This document shows positions 15,989-23,726 of a DNA stretch of 64,000 bases, in pieces (the first letter of the stretch is position 1; the number at the start of each line of letters is the position of its first letter). Below the pieces are notes generated by a model that did not search any database, was not told the DNA's origin, and saw only the letters and a program-made list of their open reading frames with translations. The translations under genes were made by a program, and so were the position numbers. The stretch lies in assembly GCF_001552535.1 (NCBI RefSeq), contig NZ_BCRJ01000028.1, positions 37,291 to 101,290 on the forward strand. Direction: 5' to 3'. Source of the stretch: Nocardioides jensenii JCM 1364 = NBRC 14755 (GTDB lineage: Bacteria > Actinomycetota > Actinomycetes > Propionibacteriales > Nocardioidaceae).

Positions 15989-16587
15989 TTCCAGCCGCCG
16001 TCGCACGAGATCGCCGCGGACACGCTGACCGCCTCTGCAGGAAGGCCATGCTGGGCAAGATAGGCGCCCAGCCGCTTCTCCAGCTCTACTTGCACAGCGA
16101 ACGTCTCGTAATCTTCGACGGTTTGGGCAAGTCCGGCCTCTGAATCGGCCGTGACTCTGGCAGGAAGCCTTCTGACGGCCTCCTTCACGTCGATTGTGGA
16201 GAAATCGAAGTCCCGGAGGAACGTGCCTGCGGCGGCGACAGCCGCAGCGCGCGCGGCGTCGTCGACTGGGTGCTTCTGGTCTTCGATTCCCTTGGCTGCG
16301 TATTTCACCTCGCAAGAGGCACCCGTGGAGGTCGTTTGCGTGTTCTGAGCCGCCGGGTTGTCGAACCAGGGCAGCAGCCCCGTGGCGCTGGCAGTCGCGC
16401 CGCCTCCCAGCACTCCGATCGTCGCCAGGCCGCCGATGAGGATCCGCCGGCGAAAGCGGGACGGCACCGGCGCAGCAATCGCCTCAGCCTCCCTGATCAG
16501 GACCGCGAGCTCCCTCTCGAGTTCTGGCGTCCGCGGAGTGACTGACGGTGCCGATGCGTCAAGCTGGGCGTCAAACGAGGATGTCAT
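15985..16587 (-). CDS. Putative anti-sigma factor, single-pass membrane protein
   Basis: The 200-aa protein has a cytoplasmic N-terminal segment of about 50 residues, one transmembrane helix (ILIGGLATIGVLGGGATASA) and an external domain of about 120 residues with two Cys (SCEVKY, SCDGGW) that could form a disulfide. The layout matches membrane anti-sigma factors, but the HxxxCxxC zinc motif of the ZAS class is absent. It precedes and overlaps the sigma gene by 4 nt, the main reason for the call. AGGAG stands 6 nt before the ATG. Sequence similarity alone would leave it hypothetical. Confidence 0.6.
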   Translation of the reverse strand: MTSSFDAQLDASAPSVTPRTPELERELAVLIREAEAIAAPVPSRFRRRILIGGLATIGVLGGGATASATGLLPWFDNPAAQNTQTTSTGASCEVKYAAKGIEDQKHPVDDAARAAAVAAAGTFLRDFDFSTIDVKEAVRRLPARVTADSEAGLAQTVEDYETFAVQVELEKRLGAYLAQHGLPAEAVSVSAAISCDGGWK

Positions 16588-16724
16588 GTCGTCTCCTGAA
16601 GAACGAGGATGATCCGTACACCCAGTACATGTATGCAAACGGCGCCAGCGTCCATTCGATGTGCGCACTACTCATTGGAGCATCTCCGCCACCCTGCCCG
16701 AGCAAGAAGCAAAGGCCATTCCGG

Positions 16725-16743
16725 CAGTTCGAACATCCGACTC
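16725..16743 (+). repeat. 19-bp direct repeat, right copy
   Basis: This is an exact match to 15435-15453. It lies about 140 bp upstream of the putative anti-sigma start, so it could be an autoregulatory promoter/operator element as well as an insertion scar. Confidence 0.8.
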
Positions 16744-16782
16744 CGCCGAAATCGAAGAGTGTGGGCGCTGGCCCGATTCAGC

Positions 16783-16917
16783 TCAGTCCGTACGACGGAT
16801 GGTGAGCAGCTCGCCGACGTCGCAGTTCAGCGCCTCGCAGATCGCGGTCAGCGTCGAGAAACGGATCGCCGTGGCGCGGTCGTTCTTCAGGATGGCGTCG
16901 ACTGTGGACAGTAGCCA
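16783..16917 (-). pseudogene. Truncated XRE-family HTH regulator
   Basis: The minus strand encodes the C-terminal part of a short Cro/CI-type repressor: STVDAILKNDRATAIRFSTL followed by a TAICEALNCDVGELL segment, the conserved end of the XRE helix-turn-helix domain, then a stop. Immediately upstream in frame is a TAG with no possible start codon, and the dgt promoter begins there. The N-terminal half including the first helices is gone. Confidence 0.75.
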
Positions 16918-16918
16918 C

Positions 16919-16924
16919 TACTCT
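16919..16924 (+). promoter_or_regulatory. -10 box TACTCT for dgt (leaderless)
   Basis: TACTCT ends 8 nt before ATG 16933 and no Shine-Dalgarno sequence is present. Confidence 0.45.
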
Positions 16925-16932
16925 CGGGCCTG

Positions 16933-18174
16933 ATGAGGACCAACGAGTACGACGACCGCGACCGAGAGCGCATCGTCCCGGAGCCCCCGAAGCGCGTCGA
17001 CGCCCCCGTGCGCACCCCGTTCGAGCGCGACCGGGCCCGGGTCGTCCACGCGGCGGCCTCCCGGAGGTTGGCCGCCAAGACCCAGGTCGTCGGTCCGCAG
17101 AGCGACGACTTCGTCCGCAACCGGCTGACCCACTCGCTGGAGGTCGCGCAGATCGCCCGTGACCTGGCCCGCGCCCTGGGCTGTCACCCCGACATCACCG
17201 AGACCGCCGCCCTGGCCCACGACCTGGGCCACCCGCCGTTCGGTCACAACGGCGAGCAGGTGCTCGACGCACTCAGCGAGCCGTGCGGCGGGTTCGAGGG
17301 CAACGCCCAGACCCTGCGCCTGCTCAGCCGACTCGAGGCCAAGACGTTCGACGCCGACGGTCACTCCGTGGGCCTCAACCTCACCCGCGCGACCCTCGAC
17401 GCCTGCACGAAATACCCCTGGCCACGCGAGATCCCGGGCACCAAGTTCGGCGCCTACGCCGACGACCTGCCGGTCTTCACCTGGATGCGTGACGGTCGCA
17501 CCGATCACCGCACGTGCGTCGAGGCCCAGGTGATGGACCTCGCCGACGACGTGGCCTACTCCGTGCACGACGTCGAGGACGGCATCGTCGCCGACCGCAT
17601 CGACCTGACCGGGCTGACCGACCCCGGGTTGCGACGCGAGGTGTGGCAGACCACCCGCGACTGGTACCTCCCCGACGCCACCGACGACGCCTTCGAGGAG
17701 GCGCTGGCCCGGATGCAGACGCAGGGCAGCTGGCAGCGGTCGTCGTACGACGGGTCGCGGCGGTCGCTGGCCGCCCTGAAGAACCTCACCAGCGACCTGA
17801 TCGGCCGGTTCTGCGGCAGCGTGCAGGCCGCGATGGTGGCCACCTACGGCAGCGACTCGTTCGTGCGCTACCGCGCCGACCTGGTGATTCCCGACGAGAC
17901 GCTCCTCGAGATCACCGTGCTCAAGGGCGTCGCCGCTCACCTCGTGATGCGCACCGACGAGCGACGGGAGGTGATGACCCGCCAGCGCGAGCTGCTCGCC
18001 GAGCTGGTCGCGGGCCTGGTCGACCGGCCCGATCGACTCGACGCCGCCTTCGCCAACGACCACGGCGACGCTATCGACGACGCCGCTCGCCTGCGGGTGG
18101 TCATCGACCAGGTCGCCTCGCTCACCGACGCCTCCGCGCACGCGTGGCACGAGCGTTTCGTGGGCACCGCCTGA
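16933..18174 (+). CDS. dgt: Deoxyguanosinetriphosphate triphosphohydrolase
   Basis: The 413-aa HD-domain enzyme removes triphosphate from dGTP (or dNTPs generally), controlling nucleotide pools. Metal-binding motifs are RNRLTHSLEVAQIAR (H) and AHDLGHPPFGHNGE (HD and following His), with a later D in VMDLADDVAYSVHD. The length fits the Dgt type I actinobacterial form. It sits directly before dnaG, a linkage frequent in Actinobacteria. Confidence 0.94.
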   Translation: MRTNEYDDRDRERIVPEPPKRVDAPVRTPFERDRARVVHAAASRRLAAKTQVVGPQSDDFVRNRLTHSLEVAQIARDLARALGCHPDITETAALAHDLGHPPFGHNGEQVLDALSEPCGGFEGNAQTLRLLSRLEAKTFDADGHSVGLNLTRATLDACTKYPWPREIPGTKFGAYADDLPVFTWMRDGRTDHRTCVEAQVMDLADDVAYSVHDVEDGIVADRIDLTGLTDPGLRREVWQTTRDWYLPDATDDAFEEALARMQTQGSWQRSSYDGSRRSLAALKNLTSDLIGRFCGSVQAAMVATYGSDSFVRYRADLVIPDETLLEITVLKGVAAHLVMRTDERREVMTRQRELLAELVAGLVDRPDRLDAAFANDHGDAIDDAARLRVVIDQVASLTDASAHAWHERFVGTA

Positions 18175-18248
18175 CCGATCCGCGCCCGTTCGTGCTTGCT
18201 TCTCCACAGCCCGTGGCCACCGGCACCCGGACGGCGCGGTCTGCGACG

Positions 18249-18254
18249 TAGACT
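18249..18254 (+). promoter_or_regulatory. -10 box TAGACT for dnaG (leaderless)
   Basis: TAGACT ends 7 nt before GTG 18262. The same hexamer stands 6 nt before the gene at 46486. Confidence 0.55.
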
Positions 18255-18261
18255 CCGCGAC

Positions 18262-20172
18262 GTGGCAGGACGGATCAGGGACGACGACATCGCGGAGGTC
18301 CGCGAGAAGGCCCGCATCGACGAGGTCGTCTCCTCCTACGTCACGCTCCGCAACGCCGGCGGCGGCTCGATGAAGGGTCTGTGCCCCTTCCACGACGAGA
18401 AGTCCCCGTCGTTCCACGTCACCCCCGCGCGGGCGTTCTTCCACTGCTTCGGCTGTCAGGAAGGCGGCGACGTCTTCAGCTTCCTGATGAAGATCGACGG
18501 CATCACCTTCGCCGAGGCAGTCGAGCGGCTGGCGGACAAGTACGGCGTCCAACTGCGACGCGAGGAGGGCGGCGCGCCCACGCCACCCCGCGGCCCGCAG
18601 CGCAGCCGGCTGATCGATGCCCACAAGCAGGCGCAGGCCTACTACGCCGACCAGTTGGCGACTCCCGAGGCCTTGGCGGCACGACAGTTCCTCGACGGTC
18701 GCGGGTTCGACCAGGACGCCGCGGCGACGTTCGGCGTCGGGTTCGCGCCCCGTGACGGTGAGGCGCTCTTCAAGCACCTGCGCCAGAAGGGCTTCAGCGA
18801 GGACGAAGTGGTCACCGCTGGCCTGATCGGGCGGGGACGCGGTCTCTACGACCGGTTCCGCGGGCGTCTGCTGTGGCCGATCCGCGACGCCTCGGGCGAC
18901 GTGATCGGCTTCGGAGCCCGCCGCATCTTCGACGACGACCGCATCGAGGCGAAATACCTCAACACCCCCGAGTCGCCGATCTACAAGAAGTCCCAGGTGC
19001 TCTACGGCATCGACCTGGCCCGCCGCGAGATCGCACGTTCCTCTCAGGCAGTGGTCGTCGAGGGCTACACCGATGTGATGGCCTGCCACCTGGCCGGCGT
19101 CGGCACCGCCGTGGCCACCTGCGGAACCGCGTTCGGCGACGACCACGCGCGGGTGCTGCGGCGCTTCCTGCACGACCACGAGGAGTTCCGCGGTGAGGTG
19201 ATCTTCACCTTCGACGGGGACTCGGCCGGGCAGAAGGCGGCGCTGCGGGCCTTCGGCGGCGATCAGAACTTCGTGTCCCAGACCTATGTCGCGATCGAGC
19301 CCGACGGTCTCGACCCGTGCGACCTGCGGATCAAGAAGGGTGACGAGGCGGTCCGTGAGCTGGTCTCCGGACGGGTGCCGCTCTATCGCTTCGTGCTCAG
19401 CAACGTGCTCTCCCGCTATGACCTCGACCGGGCCGACGGACGGGTCGACGCGCTCCGCGAGGCCGCCGTCCTGGTCAGCAGCGTGCGCGACAAGTCCAAG
19501 GTCGACGCCTTCGCCCGTGAGATCGCCTCCTCGATCGGGGTCGACGTCGACGAGGCCCGCACCGAGGTACGCCGGGCCGCGAGCCGGCAGTCCCGTGCGC
19601 CGCGCCAGACCCCCGGTGGCGCCCTTGGCCGGGCCTCCGGTGCCACTGCGCGTCCGCAGGAGCCGACCGCTCCCGAGCAGCCCGCGAAGCCGCCCCTGCC
19701 GCACCTGCGCGACCCACGCTTCGCGATCGAGCGCGAGACGCTCAAGCTGGTGCTGCACCACCCCGAGGTCGTCGTACGCGCGGCCCGCGACGTCGGCCCC
19801 GACGACTTCACCCACCCGACCTACCGCGAGGTGTGGGCGGCGATCCGCGCGGGTGGCGGCCCCGAGAGCGCCAAGGCCGGCTGGGCCGCGGGACTGCGCG
19901 ACCACGCCACCGACCCGGCTGTCTCATCCGCGCTCACCGAGCTCAGCGTCGAGCCCCTGCTGTCGAAGAAGGAGCCCGACCTGGCCTACGTGCACGCCCA
20001 CGTCTACCGTCTCCGCGAGCTGACCGCGCTGCGCGCGATCGCCGACGTCAAGAGCAAGCTGCAGCGCACCAACCCCGTTGACGACGCAGGCGGCTACAAC
20101 GACATGTTCGGAGAGTTGATGAAGCTCGAGCAGCACCGCCGGGCCATGCGTGAGGCGGCGATGGGCACGTGA
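18262..20172 (+). CDS. dnaG: DNA primase
   Basis: DnaG synthesises RNA primers at the replication fork. The 636-aa protein has the N-terminal zinc finger (LCPFHDEKSPSFHV, FHCFGCQEGGD), the catalytic TOPRIM core (VVEGYTDVMACHLAG, then FTFDGDSAGQKAALRAF) and a C-terminal helicase-binding region after a Pro/Ala-rich linker at about residues 455-490. GTG 18262 gives the family-typical MAGRIRDDDI start and follows the -10 box by 7 nt. Its stop overlaps the next gene by 4 nt. Confidence 0.96.
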   Translation: MAGRIRDDDIAEVREKARIDEVVSSYVTLRNAGGGSMKGLCPFHDEKSPSFHVTPARAFFHCFGCQEGGDVFSFLMKIDGITFAEAVERLADKYGVQLRREEGGAPTPPRGPQRSRLIDAHKQAQAYYADQLATPEALAARQFLDGRGFDQDAAATFGVGFAPRDGEALFKHLRQKGFSEDEVVTAGLIGRGRGLYDRFRGRLLWPIRDASGDVIGFGARRIFDDDRIEAKYLNTPESPIYKKSQVLYGIDLARREIARSSQAVVVEGYTDVMACHLAGVGTAVATCGTAFGDDHARVLRRFLHDHEEFRGEVIFTFDGDSAGQKAALRAFGGDQNFVSQTYVAIEPDGLDPCDLRIKKGDEAVRELVSGRVPLYRFVLSNVLSRYDLDRADGRVDALREAAVLVSSVRDKSKVDAFAREIASSIGVDVDEARTEVRRAASRQSRAPRQTPGGALGRASGATARPQEPTAPEQPAKPPLPHLRDPRFAIERETLKLVLHHPEVVVRAARDVGPDDFTHPTYREVWAAIRAGGGPESAKAGWAAGLRDHATDPAVSSALTELSVEPLLSKKEPDLAYVHAHVYRLRELTALRAIADVKSKLQRTNPVDDAGGYNDMFGELMKLEQHRRAMREAAMGT

Positions 20173-20708
20173 GGCTCTTCGGTGCACCGCTGCCTGCGGA
20201 GGTCCTCGCTGTCGAGCTGGCGGCGGGGGAGAAGGCGTTGGCGGGCGCTGTCGGCAAGGCCGACGGGGCCGACGCTGACGCCGAGGGCAGCACGGGTGAC
20301 GTGGTGCTGGTCGGCACCCGGGACGCGCTCCATGTCGGCAGTCGACGCATCCCGTGGGAGAGCGTCGAGAAGGCCGACTGGTCGCAGGAAGACTCACGAC
20401 TGACCGTCACCGAGGTCGGCAGCTGGGGCGAGGTCCGCCCGGTGCACACCGTTCTGCTCGAGGAGCCGGGGCGACTGCTCGAGCTGGTCCGTGAACGGGT
20501 CACCGCGAGCGTCGTACTCCAGCGGCACGTGCCGATCCGAGGCCGGCGCGGAGTGTTCGTGATCGCGCGTCGGGCGCCACGCGGTGACCAGCCGGTGCAG
20601 TGGGTCTACGAGTTCGAGGAGGGCGTCGATCCCGACGACCCCGAGGTGCGGAGACGGGCCGCGTTGGCCCTCGAAGCGGTGCGCGACGAGGTCGGTCTCG
20701 ACCTGTGA
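20169..20708 (+). CDS. Conserved hypothetical protein coupled to dnaG
   Basis: The 179-aa soluble protein has no signal or membrane helix. Short beta strands alternate with charged loops (DVVLVGTRDALHVGSRRIPWESVEKADW), suggesting a PH-like barrel, and a C-terminal helix follows (DDPEVRRRAALALEAVRDEVG). The GTG start overlaps the dnaG stop (GTGA), so expression is coupled to primase. Similar small proteins accompany dnaG in other Actinobacteria, but no function is established that I can name. Confidence 0.7.
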   Translation: MRLFGAPLPAEVLAVELAAGEKALAGAVGKADGADADAEGSTGDVVLVGTRDALHVGSRRIPWESVEKADWSQEDSRLTVTEVGSWGEVRPVHTVLLEEPGRLLELVRERVTASVVLQRHVPIRGRRGVFVIARRAPRGDQPVQWVYEFEEGVDPDDPEVRRRAALALEAVRDEVGLDL

Positions 20709-20777
20709 GGCACCCAACCTCGACCTGATTTCGCTCCACCGCAGCCTCCTTGCTATTCTTCCGGGGCTGCCTAGCGA

Positions 20778-20850
20778 TCCCCTGTAGCTCAACTGGCAGA
20801 GCATTCGGCTGTTAACCGGAGGGTTGTTGGTTCGAGTCCAACCGGGGGAG
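20778..20850 (+). tRNA. tRNA-Asn (anticodon GTT)
   Basis: A complete cloverleaf is visible: acceptor TCCCCTG pairing with CGGGGGA, D-arm GCTC...GAGC, anticodon loop CTGTTAA with GTT at 20811-20813, and T-arm GTTGG TTCGAGT CCAAC. The discriminator is G and CCA is not encoded. A decayed integrase gene lies just downstream, the common situation for tRNA-targeted elements. Confidence 0.97.
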
Positions 20851-20856
20851 CAGAAG

Positions 20857-20894
20857 AACCCCGTCTGACCTGTGTGAACAGGTCAGACGGGGTT
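20857..20894 (+). terminator. Strong intrinsic hairpin after tRNA-Asn
   Basis: AACCCCGTCTGACCTG (20857-20872) and CAGGTCAGACGGGGTT (20879-20894) form a perfect 16-bp stem with a 6-nt loop. The A/T ends give it a bidirectional character; only a weak T-rich tail (TTCGTTCGTTT) follows. Confidence 0.85.
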
Positions 20895-21003
20895 CGTTCG
20901 TTTCACGTGTTGACGGCCTTGTTCACACTTTTGGTCCACTTTTGGTGGCCGGGCCACCCCTCACACGCCGCATTCGTGGGTCTCGCACGCGTACCTCCCG
21001 GGC

Positions 21004-21363
21004 ATGGCTACCAACGTTACCGAAGCGTCCATGCTCACCACCGACCCGGCCGACTACCGGCTGCTCACCTCCGACGAGGCGTCAGCGGTCCTTGCAGTCC
21101 CGGTCGCCACCTTGCGCACGTGGCGATCCCGTCGCCGCGGCTACGGTCCGCCGGCGGTCCACCTCGGCGGCAACATCCGCTACCGCCCCCAGGACCTGTT
21201 GGTCTGGATCGATGCGCACACCGAGAACCTCGCCGGCGACCTACCGGACGAGATCGAAGCGCACCAACCCAGAACCAACCCGTCCCCTGAACATCCCCTG
21301 ACGAGACAGTGGCGACCACGCCCTGAGCCTCGCCCCTCCGAGAGCAACCAGATCCGCGCCTGA
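21004..21363 (+). CDS. Excisionase-like MerR-type HTH protein
   Basis: The 119-aa protein has a helix-turn-helix of the AlpA/Xis class (LLTSDEASAVLAVPVATLRT, then WRSRRRGYGPPAVHLGGNIRY), normally the recombination directionality factor beside a tyrosine integrase. The C-terminal 45 residues are Pro/Arg-rich and disordered. The integrase gene 52 nt downstream is broken, so this may be a functional relic or a repurposed DNA-binding protein. Confidence 0.8.
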   Translation: MATNVTEASMLTTDPADYRLLTSDEASAVLAVPVATLRTWRSRRRGYGPPAVHLGGNIRYRPQDLLVWIDAHTENLAGDLPDEIEAHQPRTNPSPEHPLTRQWRPRPEPRPSESNQIRA

Positions 21364-21415
21364 CGCGCCGACTGTGAAGTCGCCGCCGGGCGCTGGGCAG
21401 AATAGAGAACTTCAG

Positions 21416-22091
21416 ATGTCCCGCGAACCACTCCAACCGGCTGAGATCGGCGAACGTATCGAACTTGAGACTGGGGGACCGGTCGATGCCCGTACGTTGG
21501 TCAAGGACGCGGTCGAGATCTACCTTGACCAGCGCATGGAGGATGCCCGCACCGGGATCGGCCGGGCCAGCACCCGGTCGATCAAGCAGTACGGTTCCCT
21601 GGCCCGCAACTGGATCGTTCCGAATCTCGGTAATCTCCAGGTTCGCCATCTCACCTCGGGCCGCCTGGATCGCTACTTCCGTATCGAAGTGACACCTACC
21701 CGCTACTCGGACGTTCGCAAAACCCTGCACGCGTTCGTGGAGTGGCTTGTTGTCCAAGGTGCCCTCACCCGAGACCCGCTGGCACCACTGCCGAGCTACC
21801 AACGCCGCAACATCGGCCGGCGGTCCAAAGACCGCGAGATCACCGCGGCACACATCAGCGCCGTGCTCACCGCGATCGAACGAATGGATCGGGTCACGAC
21901 CCTCAGGGCCGACACCATCGACTGTCTACCGCGATCTCGTGTTGTTCATCGTCGGCACCGCCTGTCGACCAGGAGAGGCCCCGCGCGGTCGGCCAGACCC
22001 CGCTGTACCAAGGAGAGCCGCCAGGCCAGTGCTGCCGCGTCACGCAGCCCCAGCACACAGGCCCTGTCCGAGGAACGGAGGCATCAGGTGA
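21416..22091 (+). pseudogene. Tyrosine recombinase (integrase), frameshifted and truncated
   Basis: The frame from 21416 encodes an integrase SAM-like core-binding domain (VKDAVEIYLDQRMEDARTG, STRSIKQYGSLARNWIVPNL). At about 21915-21925 homology jumps one frame to VYRDLVLFIVGTACRPGEA, the start of the catalytic domain with its first active-site Arg. The rest, including the His-x-x-Arg and Tyr nucleophile, is missing and similarity stops at about 22000. The element cannot mobilise itself. Confidence 0.85.
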
Positions 22092-22694
22092 GCAGCGTCG
22101 ACCGCCCTGCTGGACGAATCGTGGACGGGTACGCGCCCGTTGTCGCAGGGCTGGAGAACGACATCGACGAGGTCGAGGACAGCTTCTTCGGTGCGGCCCG
22201 CGTGGATTCTTCCTTGTCAGAGCGGACCTATTGGTTGCTCGCGCAAGTGATCGAGCTCCAGCGCGCGATCGGGCCGCTCCCCGGGATCCTTGAAGGCTTG
22301 TTGCGCGGCGCCGATCGGTATGGCACTGGCGACGAGGTGCAGAACCGACTGCGCAACGTGCTCGACCACACCATCCGGGCAACCGAGCGGGTCGACTCAT
22401 GTCGGGCACTGCTCGGCAACGCCCTCACCGTCCACTCGACGCTGGTGTCGCTTGAGCAGAACGAGGCGATGCGTCGCATGTCCAGCGCGATCCTGGCGCA
22501 GGGGGGAGGTCAAGCGGATCTCTTCCTGGGCAGCGATCCTGTTAACCCCGACGCTTGTCGCCTCGATCTACGGGATGAACTTCGACCACATGCCTGAGCT
22601 GCGCTGGGCCTGGGGCTATCCGTTCGCCATGGTGCTGATGTTCGGCTTGGGTCTGGGGCTCTGGGGCGCCTTCAAGTTCAAGCACTGGCTTTGA
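22088..22694 (+). pseudogene. CorA-type Mg/Co transporter, 5'-truncated and frameshifted
   Basis: The sequence encodes the C-terminal two thirds of a CorA channel: IVDGYAPVVAGLENDIDEVE, then the long stalk helix through TLVSLEQNEAMRRMSSAILAQ. A run of six G at 22501-22506 contains one base too many; the next frame continues GEVKRISSWAAILLTPTLVA and the pore signature YGMNFDHMPEL, ending FKHWL. The N-terminal domain is absent, the upstream DNA being integrase-derived. The 3' end overlaps the amidohydrolase stop. Confidence 0.85.
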
Positions 22695-23673
22695 TGGCGG
22701 TGGCCATGTGTGATCCCGTCCCTTCCCACGAGAACAGTGCCTGCGCGTTGGTAGCGACCAGGTCTCGCCATGGGCCGTGGATGTCGGAGCGCCAGTGCGC
22801 ATCGAGGGCATCGACCTGCAGGGCGACCACCGATGGCGGGGTCCAGCAGAAGTCACTGCCATAGAGCAGATGGTCGCTACCGGCGCGACCGATGAGCGTC
22901 TCCGCGTGAGTCGGAACCGGCATACCGGCCATGTCGAACCAGAGCCGACCCAGCGCATCGTCGAGCCCGTCCGCGTCGTCCGGACCGATGCCGAACGCTG
23001 CGAAGAGCTTGAGCCGGTCGATCATCAACGGCAGGAAGGCACCGCAGTGCGAGGCGATCACCCGCACGTTGGGATGCCGGGCGAGCGTGCCGTCGACCAT
23101 CATGCCGACCATCGACCGGGTGGTCTCGACCAGGAACTCCAGCATCGGCCGGGGCAGGACGAGCGCGGTCTGCTCATGGCCGGGCGGTGAGGTCGGGTGC
23201 ACGAACAACACCGCCCCACGTCGGTCGAGCTCCGCGAAGAACGGCTCGTAGGACGGGTCGCTGAGATACGTGCCGTGCGTGTTCGTCTCGACCACGATGC
23301 CTGCCGCACCGAGCTCGTCGAGGCCACGGGTCCCCTCGGCCAGTGATGCCTCGACGGCGGGCAGTGGCACCGACGCGAAGAACCGGAATCGGTCCGGCCA
23401 CTGGGCGCACACCTCGGCGGCGAAGTCGTTGACCCGCCTGGCCAGTTGAACGGCGGCCGCGTCGTCGCCGAAGTGCACCCCGGGTGAGGAGATCGAGAGC
23501 ACCGCCTGGTCGATCCCATGCTCGTCCATCAGCCGCAGGTGGTCCTCGGGAGTCCAACTGGGCCACCCCGGCATGCCGTCGGGCCGTTCGTGCCCGGCGC
23601 GGGTCGCCTCCTCGGCGTACCAGGGTGTGACGAAGTGTGCGTGCACGTCGACCAGTGGGGTTTCTTCGGTCAT
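22678..23673 (-). CDS. Amidohydrolase family 2 (ACMSD-like) protein
   Basis: The 331-aa TIM-barrel protein starts with the metal motif VDVHAHFVTPWY (HxH), has conserved FVHPTSPPG and VIASHCGAFLP histidines, and ends with YGSDFCW (Asp metal ligand). Members of this Zn-dependent family decarboxylate or hydrolyse aromatic acids and ring-cleavage products. It is the last gene of the monooxygenase arm of the catabolic cluster, so it probably handles a carboxylated aromatic or ring-fission intermediate. GGAG precedes ATG 23673. Confidence 0.85.
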   Translation of the reverse strand: MTEETPLVDVHAHFVTPWYAEEATRAGHERPDGMPGWPSWTPEDHLRLMDEHGIDQAVLSISSPGVHFGDDAAAVQLARRVNDFAAEVCAQWPDRFRFFASVPLPAVEASLAEGTRGLDELGAAGIVVETNTHGTYLSDPSYEPFFAELDRRGAVLFVHPTSPPGHEQTALVLPRPMLEFLVETTRSMVGMMVDGTLARHPNVRVIASHCGAFLPLMIDRLKLFAAFGIGPDDADGLDDALGRLWFDMAGMPVPTHAETLIGRAGSDHLLYGSDFCWTPPSVVALQVDALDAHWRSDIHGPWRDLVATNAQALFSWEGTGSHMATAIKASA

Positions 23674-23726
23674 CTCTGGGGTCTCCTTGCTTCGTGTGTG
23701 TGGTCTCGACGGCCGCTCGCTGGCGC

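Noticed and set aside
16918..19905. 995-codon open frame antisense to dgt and dnaG
   Set aside because: It covers two well-supported genes on the other strand and shows no recognisable motif.
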